A DNA stretch of 64,000 bases, taken from assembly GCA_016194905.1 (NCBI GenBank), contig JACQAP010000012.1:96295-160294 (forward strand). Reading direction: 5' to 3'. The notes beneath the pieces were generated by a model. It had not been told where the DNA came from. It saw only the letters and a program-made list of their open reading frames with translations, and ran no database searches. This DNA comes from Betaproteobacteria bacterium (GTDB lineage Bacteria > Pseudomonadota > Gammaproteobacteria > Burkholderiales > JACQAP01). A program made the position numbers and the translations under genes. The number at the start of each line of letters is the position of its first letter. The stretch's first letter is position 1. Positions 21,634 through 30,651 of the stretch are shown here, one piece after another.

Positions 21634-22968
21634 ATGGCGAGCGAACAAAAATCAACCCGCGAACTGCATAAGATCGTCATCGTCGGCGGCGGAGCCGGTG
21701 GACTCGAACTGGCCACGCAGCTCGGAAGAACGCTGGGCAGGCGCAGGAGGGCGTTGATCACGCTGGTCGATCGATCGCGTACCCATCTGTGGAAACCGTT
21801 GCTGCACCAGGTGGCCGCCGGCAGCATGGACCTGAACGATCACGAGCTCGACTATCTGTATCAGGCGCGCTGGCATCATTTCCAGTTCCGCCTCGGCCGA
21901 ATGGATGGGCTCGATCGTGCCACTAAAGAAATCCATCTTGCGCCAACGTTCGACGAGGCCGGTCGTGAAGTCCTGCCCGCCCGCGGGATTGCATACGACA
22001 CCCTGGTCCTTGCCGTTGGCAGTACCACCAACGACTTCGGCACGCCGGGCGCGACGGAACATGCGATCTCGCTGGACAATCCGCAGCAGGCGGCCTTGTT
22101 TCATTCGCGATTGCTCAATGCCTGCCTGCGTGCGAACGCGCAACAGGGCCGGATCGAGTCCGGGCAACTGCATATCGCCATCATCGGCGCCGGGGCCACC
22201 GGCGTAGAACTTGCGGCGGAACTGCACAATACCATCCGCGAATTTCTGTCCTTCGGACTGGACCGTATCAACCCCGAGCGGGACATCAAGATCACCATCG
22301 TCGAAGCTGCGCCTAAAATCCTGCCGGCGCTTTCCGAGCGTTTGTCGAATGCGGTACTCGGCCTCCTGAAGAAACTGAACGTCGAAGTGCTCACCGGCGA
22401 GCGCGTCACCGAGGTGTCGCCCCGTGGCGTGAAAACCGCGACCGGCCGGGAGATTCCGGCGGAACTGGTGGTGTGGGCGGCAGGCATCAAGGCGCCCGAT
22501 TTCCTCAAGGACATCGGCGCACTGGAGACCAACCGCATCAACCAGCTTGTGGTCACGCAAGCCCTGCAGACCACGCGCGACGTAAACATCTTTGCGTTCG
22601 GCGACTGCGCAAGCTGCCCCTGGCCGGAAAAGAAAATCGCGGTGCCGCCGCGTGCCCAGTCCGCGCATCAGCAGGCTTCACATCTGACCAGGATGCTGCC
22701 GCGCCACTTGCACGGCGAACCGTTGCGCCCGTACGCGTATCGCGATTTCGGATCGCTGATCTCGCTGGGAAAATTCAGCACCATCGGCAGCCTGATGGGC
22801 GCCATCACGCGCGGCAGCGTCATGATCGAAGGTTTTTTCGCGAAGATCATGTATCTGTCGCTGTACAAGATGCACGAGCTCGCGCTGCACGGTTTCACCA
22901 AAGTCTTCCTCGATACGCTGGCGCGCATCATCACGCGGCGCACCGGGCCTCACATCAAACTGCACTGA
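21634..22968 (+). CDS. ndh: Type II NADH:quinone oxidoreductase
   Basis: Single-subunit, non-proton-pumping NADH dehydrogenase at the inner face of the membrane. 444 residues. FAD-binding GGGAGGLELATQLG is near 19-32 and the NADH-binding IIGAGATGVELAAEL near 183-197. FAFGDCASCPW closes the second FAD contact and a C-terminal amphipathic segment likely anchors it. First gene after the leuA terminator; the RND outer-membrane gene follows 8 bp after the stop, so it may share the transcript. Confidence 0.93.
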   Translation: MASEQKSTRELHKIVIVGGGAGGLELATQLGRTLGRRRRALITLVDRSRTHLWKPLLHQVAAGSMDLNDHELDYLYQARWHHFQFRLGRMDGLDRATKEIHLAPTFDEAGREVLPARGIAYDTLVLAVGSTTNDFGTPGATEHAISLDNPQQAALFHSRLLNACLRANAQQGRIESGQLHIAIIGAGATGVELAAELHNTIREFLSFGLDRINPERDIKITIVEAAPKILPALSERLSNAVLGLLKKLNVEVLTGERVTEVSPRGVKTATGREIPAELVVWAAGIKAPDFLKDIGALETNRINQLVVTQALQTTRDVNIFAFGDCASCPWPEKKIAVPPRAQSAHQQASHLTRMLPRHLHGEPLRPYAYRDFGSLISLGKFSTIGSLMGAITRGSVMIEGFFAKIMYLSLYKMHELALHGFTKVFLDTLARIITRRTGPHIKLH

Positions 22969-22976
22969 GCGGTGCG

Positions 22977-24416
22977 ATGTCGCGCGGTTGCCTGACATTT
23001 CTTCCCGGCCTGGCAGCAGCAATTGCGATTGCAGCCTGTTCGACCGTTCCTTATTCACCCAGACCGCTCGAAGCGGAAGCGACGGCTGCCGAATTCATCG
23101 CCCGCTCCGGCGATGTCGATGGTCTGAAACAGTTTGTGACGGCGAACGGCTATGCGCCGAACGCCTGGCCGCCGGAGCAATGGGGCCTGAAGGAACTGAC
23201 CCTGGTCGCCTTATATTTCCATGCGGACATTCGCACTGCACGTGCGCGCGCCGAAGTCGCACACGCGGAGTTGGGCTCCGCAGCGCAGCCGCAGTCCTGG
23301 TCAGGAAGGTTGAAACCCGAATATCACAGCCGGACCCTTCCCGATAACAACGGACCCTGGACTCTCGGGCTGGAACTGGAAATCCCGCTGGTTGCGCAAG
23401 GCAGGCGCGCCGCGCGTGCCGAACGCAGCGCATTCCTGGCCGATGCCGCCGATCTCGACGTCGCCAATGCAGCGTGGATGGTGCGCGGTCGCGTGCGCGA
23501 CCGTTACCTGGAACTGCAAGCGAGCCGCGACGCACTGCAATCGCTGGACGCACAGCTTATGGCGCGCAAGGACATGCTCGGCCTGGTCAATCGTCGTGTG
23601 GAAGCGGGCATGTTGTCGGCTCGCGATCTCGGGGTCGAGCGTGTCGCCTATTCCCAGCTTGAACTGTTGCGCAGCCAGGAACTGGCGAGGCAGCAGCGTG
23701 CGCAGGGCGAACTTGCTGCGGCACTCGGCCTGTCTCTGGAAGTGCTCGAACGCATGAGGCTGCGATTCGATGCGGGCGTGTCACCACGCACCGACATGGA
23801 TGTCGGCGCACTGCGCCGCATGGCGTTGCGCAATCGTCTCGACGTTCATCGCAAGCTGCTGGAATTCGGCGCAGCCGATGCCGAGGTCAAAGCAGCGGTG
23901 GCCGCGCAGAATCCCGACATTGCCCTGGGACCGGGCTACGCCTGGGATCAGGGCGACAACGTCTGGTCGCTTGCAGTCGGCATGTCGCTGCCGCCGGCAG
24001 CGCGGACGCGTGCTTCGATCCGGGAGGCACAGGCGCGGCGCGAACTGGCAGCGGAACAATTCGCGGCTACCCAGGCTGATGTCATCACGCTCGCCGAGCG
24101 CGCCGGCGCGCAATTCCGGCTGGCACGCGATCGCATAGCGGCTGCCGAGCATAGGTTGCAAGTGCAGCAGGAGCAGGAATCCCGGATGAACCGGCAGTTC
24201 GATGCGGGTGCCGCGGACCGGATGCAGCTTGTCGCCGCACGTATCGACACGCTCGCATCGGAAACGATGCTTCAGGCGGCGCTCGTCGAAGCGCGCCAGG
24301 CTGTGGCGCATCTGGAAGATGCCGTGCAGCTTCCGCTGCTTGGCGATTTCGAGGTGGGTCCGAACGTGGAGGGTTCGCGTTCCGCCACTATGCCCAAGCA
24401 GGTGTCCAGACCATGA
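22977..24416 (+). CDS. Outer-membrane efflux lipoprotein (TolC family)
   Basis: 479 residues. The signal peptide ends in the lipobox IAAC (C21), so it is predicted to be lipid-anchored in the outer membrane. Long alternating helices with two OEP repeats (about 85-260 and 290-460) mark a TolC/CzcC-type channel. It is followed after 16 bp by the periplasmic adaptor and then the CzcA-like pump, so a tripartite exporter is complete. The frame is open far upstream into ndh; ATG 22977 is chosen because the signal peptide starts there. Confidence 0.88.
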   Translation: MSRGCLTFLPGLAAAIAIAACSTVPYSPRPLEAEATAAEFIARSGDVDGLKQFVTANGYAPNAWPPEQWGLKELTLVALYFHADIRTARARAEVAHAELGSAAQPQSWSGRLKPEYHSRTLPDNNGPWTLGLELEIPLVAQGRRAARAERSAFLADAADLDVANAAWMVRGRVRDRYLELQASRDALQSLDAQLMARKDMLGLVNRRVEAGMLSARDLGVERVAYSQLELLRSQELARQQRAQGELAAALGLSLEVLERMRLRFDAGVSPRTDMDVGALRRMALRNRLDVHRKLLEFGAADAEVKAAVAAQNPDIALGPGYAWDQGDNVWSLAVGMSLPPAARTRASIREAQARRELAAEQFAATQADVITLAERAGAQFRLARDRIAAAEHRLQVQQEQESRMNRQFDAGAADRMQLVAARIDTLASETMLQAALVEARQAVAHLEDAVQLPLLGDFEVGPNVEGSRSATMPKQVSRP

Positions 24417-24432
24417 TCCGGGCGTCGAATTC

Positions 24433-25497
24433 ATGAAGTTGCGCCCCGCTCAAGCCGCCATCGCGGTGATGGCAGTGGTCATCACGCTGTTGTCGTGGGC
24501 TCTGATTTACTACTCGCGCGACGAGTTGGGTATGCAGGCCGAAAAACACGAAGACCAGATCAAGGCCATCTCGACGGCGGGGGTCGAAGACGGGCGCTCG
24601 GTCGTGCGCATTCCGGCGCAAAGCCAGAAAGCCGCCGGTATAGCCGTGCAAGCCTTGAAGTCCGCCAAGCGGGAAGCCGCCTTCGAGGTTTACGGCATCG
24701 TGGCGAACCTGCAGCCGCTCGTGGAATTGCGCGGCCGTTACCTTGCCGCGACTGCCGAGTCGAAGGCCTCGCGAGCAACGCTTGCCGCGGCAGAATCCGA
24801 GTATCGGCGCATGGAAACGCTGTTTCGCGACGACCGCAACGTGTCGGAGCAGGCGCTGAAGTCTGCTGAAGGGCGCTATCGTGCCGAGCTGGCGCGGCAG
24901 GCGGCTGCAGACCAGGCTGCGGAAAGCATCCGCGATGCGATTCGCGGCTCGTGGGGTGCAAGCATAACCGGCTGGGCCACCAATCCCGATTCGCAGACGA
25001 TCCGGTCGCTGTTGCAACAATCGGCATTTCTGGTGCAACTCGTGTTTCCGTACGACCTTCCTCGCGCAACCGCGCACGCAAAGGTTGCAGTCGCGCCGGC
25101 GATGGCACGCGAGAATCCGCATCCGGCCAGCTTTGTCGCCGATTCGCCGCAGATCGATCCGGCGTTTCCCGGCGAGACCTATTTCTATCTGGTGAACGGC
25201 GGCGGCTTCCGCGCCGGTATGCGGGTCGCGGCGCGCATCAGGATGGGCGGCGCTCCGGTGAGCGGCGTGATCGTGCCATCGGCTGCGGTGGTCTGGCATG
25301 CCGGCAAAGCCTGGGCCTACGTGAAGGACGACGAGCAGACCTTTGCCCGCTTCGGGGTTTCCACCACGGACGAAATGGAAGGCGGCTGGTTCAACACGAC
25401 GGGCTTCGACGAAGCTGACGAAGTCGTCGTCAGCGGCGCGCAGTTGCTGCTCTCCGAGGAACTCAAGTATCAGATACGCAATGAAAACGAAGATTGA
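24433..25497 (+). CDS. Periplasmic adaptor (membrane fusion) protein of RND efflux pump
   Basis: 354 residues with one N-terminal membrane anchor (about 8-27, AAIAVMAVVITLLSWALIYY). A hairpin-helix segment is near 100-165 and a beta-barrel/membrane-proximal part follows (GMRVAARIRMGGAPVSGVIVPSAAV). No metal-binding His/Met-rich N-terminal extension is seen, so the substrate is not obvious. Between the TolC-like and RND pump genes. Confidence 0.85.
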   Translation: MKLRPAQAAIAVMAVVITLLSWALIYYSRDELGMQAEKHEDQIKAISTAGVEDGRSVVRIPAQSQKAAGIAVQALKSAKREAAFEVYGIVANLQPLVELRGRYLAATAESKASRATLAAAESEYRRMETLFRDDRNVSEQALKSAEGRYRAELARQAAADQAAESIRDAIRGSWGASITGWATNPDSQTIRSLLQQSAFLVQLVFPYDLPRATAHAKVAVAPAMARENPHPASFVADSPQIDPAFPGETYFYLVNGGGFRAGMRVAARIRMGGAPVSGVIVPSAAVVWHAGKAWAYVKDDEQTFARFGVSTTDEMEGGWFNTTGFDEADEVVVSGAQLLLSEELKYQIRNENED

Positions 25498-25528
25498 GGA
25501 CCTCAACGCCTTTGAATTTCCTTAAATC

Positions 25529-28500
25529 TTGATCTCGTACATAGTCCGCCAGTCCATCCGCTATCCCGGTGTGATCGTCGCGCTGGCGCTCACGATCGTC
25601 GTTTACGGACTGTTCACGTTGTCCCGGGCGCACCTGGACGTGTTCCCGGAGTTTTCGCCCAGCCAGGTCGTGATTCAGACCGAGGCGCCGGGACTGTCCG
25701 CGGAACGGGTCGAGACCCAGGTTTCCCAGCCGATCGAGAACGCGCTGTCCGGCGTGTCCGGACTCGAGAGCCTGCGCTCGCAGTCGATTCCCGGTTTGTC
25801 CGTCGTCCACGTGTTCTTTCAGGATGGATCGGACAGCTACCGCAACCGGCAAGTGGTGAGCGAGCGTCTGGCCGCTCTGCCGACGCAACTGCCAAAGGGC
25901 ATCGTGCCTGCGATGACTCCGCTCACTTCATCGGCCAGCACCGTCCTCGGTATCGGCATCACTTCCGAGAATCGCAGCCTCATGGAATTGCGCACGCTGG
26001 TGGACTGGGTGATTCGTCCGCACCTGCTGGCGGTGCGCGGTGTGGCGGAGGTCAACGTGTTCGGCGGAGACGTGCGCCAATGGCAGATCCAGGTCGACCC
26101 GGAAAAACTGCATCGCTACGGCATGGCGCTGGAGGACGTGGTCGGCGCGGCAAGTCGGGCGACCGGTGTGGCCGGCGCCGGTTTTGTGAAAACGCCGAAC
26201 CAGCACATCCTGCTGCAGGTCGATGTGCAACCGGACGCGGTCGCCGACGTCGCGCGTTCCGTGCTCGCCTACCGGGAAGGCCGTGCGGTGCGCATCGGCG
26301 ATCTTGCGAAAGTCGTCGAGGGCGCCGCGCCGTCGATCGGTGCCGCCGCCATCGACGGCACGCCCGGCGTGTTCATGATGGTGCAGGGCCAGCTTGGGTC
26401 GAATACGCATGCGGTCACGCAGGATCTGGAAAAGGCCGCGGCCGAACTCAAGCCGCTGCTGGAGACGGAAGGTGTCAAACTGCATCCGCAGCTGTTCCGT
26501 CCGGCGAATTTCATCGAAACCGCCGTGCGTAATGTCCAGCGCGACATCCTCATCGGTTCGCTGCTCGTGGTCGTCGTGCTGTTCCTGTTCCTGTTCAACA
26601 CACGCACTGCATTCATCTGTGCCACGGCGATACCGGTCTCGCTTTTGGCCGCGGTTCTGGTCCTGGATTATTTCAATGTAACGCTGAACATCATGGTGAT
26701 GGGCGGGCTGGCGATCGCACTGGGTGAAGTCGTGGACGACGCGATCATCGACACCGAGAACATTTTCCGGCGCCTGCGGCTGAACCGCGCTTCGCTGCAG
26801 CCGCAACCGGTTTGGGAAGTCGTGCTGGCTGCCTCGGTGGAAGTACGCAGCTCGGTGGTGTACGCCACGTTCATCGTGGCGCTGGTGTTCGTGCCGCTGC
26901 TGACGCTGGGCGGCGTTGCCGGCAAGCTGTTTGCTCCGCTCGGGCTTGCCTACATCTTCGCCATCCTCGCGTCACTGCTGATCGCGGTGACGCTGACGCC
27001 TGCATTGTGTTACCTGCTGCTGGCGCGTGCGAAGCTCAAGACCGAGGATCCGCCATTCGTGCGCTGGCTGAAACCGAAATATTTATCGGTACTCGGCCGC
27101 ATCGAGCGTTATCCGGGACGCGTGATCAGCGTGACTGGCATCGTCATCGCGATCGGCATCGGTTTGTTGCCGCTGTTCGCCGGGCAATTCATTCCGGCGC
27201 TGCGCGAGGGCCACTACATCATGCATATGTCGTCGGTGCCGGGCACGTCGGAAGCGGAATCCCTGCGCATCGGCCAGAAAGTGTCAAAGGCAATCGGTTC
27301 GATCAAAGGCGTCCAGTCGGTGGCGCAATGGGTCGGCCGTTCGAAGAACGGCGCCGACACGTTTGGCACGCACTACAGCGAATTCGAAGTCGAGATTGGC
27401 GCGCTGCCGGGCAACGAACAGGCGCGCATCCTGCAGGAGATCCGGGAAACGCTCTCGGGGCAACGCGGTGGCGCCTTTCCAGGCGTGACCTTCGCGGTCA
27501 ACACCTTCCTCACCGAGCGCATCGAGGAAACCATCACCGGCTATGCCGCGCCGTTCGTGGTGAATCTCTATGGATCATCGCTCGACCTGCTGGACCGCGA
27601 CGCGTTGGCGATTGCCTCGGAACTCGCCGAGGTACCGGGGGCGCGCGACATACAGATTCAGGCACAGCCTGGCGCGCCGCAGTTGTCCATTCGCCTGCGC
27701 CATGAGCGCGTCGCCGCACTCGGCCTGCAACCGTTGGCCGTGCTGGAAGCGGTACAGACGGCTTATGAAGGTGTGCAGGCGGCGCAGATCTTCCGCGGCA
27801 ACCAGGTCATCGATCTGGTGGTCGTGCTGGAACCGTCGCACCGCAACCGCATCAACGAAGTGTCCGCGCTGCCGTTGCGCAATCCCGACGGCCGGCTCAT
27901 CAGGCTGGGCGACATTGCGGACATTGAGATGACCGGCGGGCGCTACAAGATATTGCATGCCGGCGGGCGTCGCATCCAGACCGTGACGGCCAGCGCGGAG
28001 GGTCGTGACATCGAGCAATTCGAGCGCACCGCCCGCGCCCGTATCGTCGCGCAAGTGAAGCTGTCGGAGGGCAATTACGTCGCCTATGCCGGCACGGCGC
28101 AGGCCCAGGCGCAGGCGCGGTCCGATCTGCTGCTGCATTCGGCGCTTGCGGGCATCGGCATCTTCCTGCTGCTCTATATCGCCTTCAACAATCTGCGCAA
28201 TCTGCTGATCACCTTTGTGAACCTGCCGTTCGCGTTGATCGGCGGCGTGATCGCGGTATTCGCCAGCGGCGGGTGGATGTCGCTCGGCTCGCTGGTCGGC
28301 TTCGTCACGCTGTTCGGCATCACGCTGCGCAACTCGATCATGCTGGTATCGCACTACCAGCACCTGGTGGAAGTGGAGCGGCTGCCGTGGAATGCGGATA
28401 CCGCACTGCGTGGCGCCGCCGAGCGCCTGCCATCGATATTGATGACGGCACTGGTTACCGCGCTGGGGCTGATGCCGCTCGCGCTCGGCAGCGGCGAGCC

Positions 28501-28642
28501 CGGACGGGAGATCGAAGGGCCGATGGCCACCATCATTGTCGGGGGACTGGCCACCTCGACCCTGCTCAATCTGCTGGTGCTGCCGGCGATCCTGCTGCAT
28601 TTCGGCCGGTTCGCGCCCGCCGACGATGTAAGGCGGGGTTGA
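25529..28642 (+). CDS. RND efflux pump, heavy-metal (CzcA/CusA)-like family
   Basis: 1037-residue inner-membrane proton antiporter with 12 expected membrane helices and two large periplasmic loops. The first helix is IRYPGVIVALALTIVVYGLF; the TM4 proton-relay region reads GEVVDDAIIDTENIFRRLR with acidic residues in the HME-RND arrangement. Family members export Co/Zn/Cd, Cu/Ag or organic compounds; I cannot assign the ion. The start is TTG 25529; no ATG precedes the first helix. Third gene of the exporter. Confidence 0.88.
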   Translation: MISYIVRQSIRYPGVIVALALTIVVYGLFTLSRAHLDVFPEFSPSQVVIQTEAPGLSAERVETQVSQPIENALSGVSGLESLRSQSIPGLSVVHVFFQDGSDSYRNRQVVSERLAALPTQLPKGIVPAMTPLTSSASTVLGIGITSENRSLMELRTLVDWVIRPHLLAVRGVAEVNVFGGDVRQWQIQVDPEKLHRYGMALEDVVGAASRATGVAGAGFVKTPNQHILLQVDVQPDAVADVARSVLAYREGRAVRIGDLAKVVEGAAPSIGAAAIDGTPGVFMMVQGQLGSNTHAVTQDLEKAAAELKPLLETEGVKLHPQLFRPANFIETAVRNVQRDILIGSLLVVVVLFLFLFNTRTAFICATAIPVSLLAAVLVLDYFNVTLNIMVMGGLAIALGEVVDDAIIDTENIFRRLRLNRASLQPQPVWEVVLAASVEVRSSVVYATFIVALVFVPLLTLGGVAGKLFAPLGLAYIFAILASLLIAVTLTPALCYLLLARAKLKTEDPPFVRWLKPKYLSVLGRIERYPGRVISVTGIVIAIGIGLLPLFAGQFIPALREGHYIMHMSSVPGTSEAESLRIGQKVSKAIGSIKGVQSVAQWVGRSKNGADTFGTHYSEFEVEIGALPGNEQARILQEIRETLSGQRGGAFPGVTFAVNTFLTERIEETITGYAAPFVVNLYGSSLDLLDRDALAIASELAEVPGARDIQIQAQPGAPQLSIRLRHERVAALGLQPLAVLEAVQTAYEGVQAAQIFRGNQVIDLVVVLEPSHRNRINEVSALPLRNPDGRLIRLGDIADIEMTGGRYKILHAGGRRIQTVTASAEGRDIEQFERTARARIVAQVKLSEGNYVAYAGTAQAQAQARSDLLLHSALAGIGIFLLLYIAFNNLRNLLITFVNLPFALIGGVIAVFASGGWMSLGSLVGFVTLFGITLRNSIMLVSHYQHLVEVERLPWNADTALRGAAERLPSILMTALVTALGLMPLALGSGEPGREIEGPMATIIVGGLATSTLLNLLVLPAILLHFGRFAPADDVRRG

Positions 28643-28712
28643 TCTTCACGACCAAGCCATTACATAGTGTGAATACCTACAGAATCGAAGGGCTGCCAAG
28701 GAGAGCCCGGTT

Positions 28713-29096
28713 ATGTCGACGATTGCATTGACCAAGGATAACTTTGAGCAGGTGGTGACCGGCAACGATACGGTCATCGTGGATTTCTGGGCGCCGTGGT
28801 GCGGCCCCTGCCGCAGTTTCGCGCCGGTATTCGAAGCGACTTCCGAAAAGCACGAGGGCGTGGTGTTCGCCAAGGTGAACACCGAGGAGGAGCCCGAGCT
28901 GGCCGGACACTTCGAGATCCGCTCGATCCCGACCCTGATGGTGTTCCGCCAGAAAGTGATCCTGTTTTCCCAGCCGGGGGCATTGCCGGCGTCGGGGCTG
29001 GAAGCCGTGATCAAGAAAGTGCAGGAGATCGACATGGCGGAAGTGCATCGCGATATCGCGGCGCAGGAAGCCGCGGAAGCCGGCGCGCCTTCCTGA
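28713..29096 (+). CDS. Thioredoxin
   Basis: 127-residue cytosolic thioredoxin with the classic WCGPC (C30, C33) after IVDFWAP, and the cis-proline in SIPTLMVF. A C-terminal tail of about 20 residues rich in Ala/Glu extends past the usual 108-residue fold. Strong ribosome binding site AAGGAGA. Followed after 5 bp by a thioredoxin-like protein without cysteines. Confidence 0.92.
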   Translation: MSTIALTKDNFEQVVTGNDTVIVDFWAPWCGPCRSFAPVFEATSEKHEGVVFAKVNTEEEPELAGHFEIRSIPTLMVFRQKVILFSQPGALPASGLEAVIKKVQEIDMAEVHRDIAAQEAAEAGAPS

Positions 29097-29101
29097 CGTT
29101 C

Positions 29102-29515
29102 ATGGCGCCGACCGTCCTCGACGAAACTGGTTTCGATCGTTTCGTGTCCGACAACGACACGGCGGTGATCGGCTTTGTCGAAGGGGATGGCGACGCGGCA
29201 ACATTTTCCGCGCTTGCCAGCGATGTCCTTAAAAAGCATCCCGGCGTTGCTATCGCGCGGGTCCATGGCAACAGCCGCGGGCTGTTCGACATGTTCGGAC
29301 TGAGCGGGACCGCCACGGCGATCTTCCGCGGGCGCGTCGGGATGTATCTCGAGCCGGGCCTGCCGGCTGCCGACCAGTTGGCGCGGTTGCTCGATGGCAT
29401 CGCCGCGCTGAACATGGAACGTGTGCGGGTGGAGATCGAACAGGAAAGATCGGCGCGGGAATCGCTGGCCGTGCACCGCGTCTGTCCGGCGACGAGGCGC
29501 GGCAAGTTGGAATAA
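29102..29515 (+). CDS. Thioredoxin-like protein lacking the CXXC motif
   Basis: 137 residues, aligned by eye with the preceding thioredoxin: TVLDETGFDRFVSDNDTAVIGF matches the thioredoxin N-terminal strands, but the redox site reads EGDGDA instead of WCGPC. A charged C-terminal tail (VRVEIEQERSARE) follows. It looks like a diverged tandem duplicate that keeps the fold but cannot do dithiol exchange; a chaperone or binding role is possible but unproven. Convergent with the LysR gene, 4 bp apart. Confidence 0.7.
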   Translation: MAPTVLDETGFDRFVSDNDTAVIGFVEGDGDAATFSALASDVLKKHPGVAIARVHGNSRGLFDMFGLSGTATAIFRGRVGMYLEPGLPAADQLARLLDGIAALNMERVRVEIEQERSARESLAVHRVCPATRRGKLE

Positions 29516-29519
29516 AACG

Positions 29520-30461
29520 TCAGCCGTCGGCCGAGGGATAAGTCCCCGATTCGCCGAGAACGTATTGCTGGATCGCCTTGTCGCGCAAGCGATCGAGAAA
29601 CCACTTGAGTGCCTTGCCGGCCTGGCGCGGATGCCACGCCAGGTAGACGTTGGTCATCGATTTCGATCCCTCGACTTCTTTTTTCACCAGCCGCCCCGCT
29701 GCGATGTGGGGCGCCGCCCAAGGCAGAGGAAGGTAACCCGCGCCCAGCCCGGCGATCTGCGCGGCGACCTTGGCACGCATCGTAGGTACGGTCAGGGCGT
29801 CCTGTCCGTCGAGCAATCCCGACGTGCGCGGCGGCAGATTGCGGGATGTGTCGGCAGCCGACACGGCGCGATGCTGCAGGATGTCCTGTGCAGACAACGG
29901 CTCGTCCAGCGCGGCGAGCGGATGGTCGGGCGAGACGACGAAGACGAATTCGAAACTTCCCATCGCTTCGACGGCCAGCAGTCCTTCCGGCGGCGCATCG
30001 CCAGGCGCCCCGATGACCATGTCGGCCCGTCCGCTCATGAGGGCATCCCAGCAGCCGCCCAGCACTTCCATCGTCAAGCGCAGGCGCGTGCCGGACGCTT
30101 CGCGATAGAAATCCTTCAGCAGCGGAAACAGGCGCTCCGTCGGCACCAGGTCGTCGATCGCGATGCGCAGTTCGCTCTCCCAGCCGGTCGCGACGCGCTT
30201 GACGCGACATTCCAGGTCGGTCGCGGCACGCAGCAGATGGCGTCCTTCGCGCAGCAGCGCCTCGCCGGCTTCGGTCAGGCGCGCACGGTGGCCGCTGCGG
30301 TCGAACAGCCTGACATCGAGGTCCTGCTCGAGCTTCTGGATGGTGTAGGTGATGGCCGAGGGGACGCGGTGCAATTCCTCTCCTGCCGCAGCGAAGCTGC
30401 CGTTACGGGAGATGGAATCCAAAACCAGCAGTGCATCCAGCGAAATTCTCATGGTGGCCAC
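29520..30461 (-). CDS. LysR-family transcriptional regulator
   Basis: 313 residues. The N-terminal winged helix-turn-helix (about 6-65; SRNGSFAAAGEELHRVPSAITYTIQKLE) is followed by a substrate-binding-like effector domain (about 95-300). Divergent from the MexE-like adaptor/RND operon 190 bp away, the usual position for a regulator of that operon. ATG 30461 or the ATG 9 bases later may be used. Effector unknown. Confidence 0.9.
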   Translation of the reverse strand: MATMRISLDALLVLDSISRNGSFAAAGEELHRVPSAITYTIQKLEQDLDVRLFDRSGHRARLTEAGEALLREGRHLLRAATDLECRVKRVATGWESELRIAIDDLVPTERLFPLLKDFYREASGTRLRLTMEVLGGCWDALMSGRADMVIGAPGDAPPEGLLAVEAMGSFEFVFVVSPDHPLAALDEPLSAQDILQHRAVSAADTSRNLPPRTSGLLDGQDALTVPTMRAKVAAQIAGLGAGYLPLPWAAPHIAAGRLVKKEVEGSKSMTNVYLAWHPRQAGKALKWFLDRLRDKAIQQYVLGESGTYPSADG

Positions 30462-30490
30462 CGAAAAACTCGGCTATTATTCATAAATAA

Positions 30491-30506
30491 CTGACTAATC
30501 AGTCAG
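30491..30506. promoter_or_regulatory. Inverted repeat in the LysR/RND divergent promoter region
   Basis: CTGACT-AATC-AGTCAG, six-base perfect arms, 30 bases upstream of the LysR start. It is a candidate operator for the LysR protein. LysR boxes usually have T-N11-A, so the fit is only partial. Confidence 0.4.
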
Positions 30507-30560
30507 CAAAAAACGCCGCCGGGATAGTCTCGCATCCAACAACATCTCCGACGGCCCGCT

Positions 30561-30586
30561 GCCAGCGAGGATTTTTTATCGCTGGC
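30561..30586 (+). promoter_or_regulatory. Hairpin upstream of the RND adaptor gene
   Basis: GCCAGCGA, ten bases, TCGCTGGC: eight-base perfect stem followed by AATAATTTTTT. This is terminator-like within the 5' leader of the adaptor gene and could act as an attenuator or as an operator. Which one is inference. Confidence 0.4.
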
Positions 30587-30651
30587 AATAATTTTTTAAC
30601 TGGTCGACGCGGCTGCAACCGGCCATCGACTGGACCATTCAGGGATACGTT

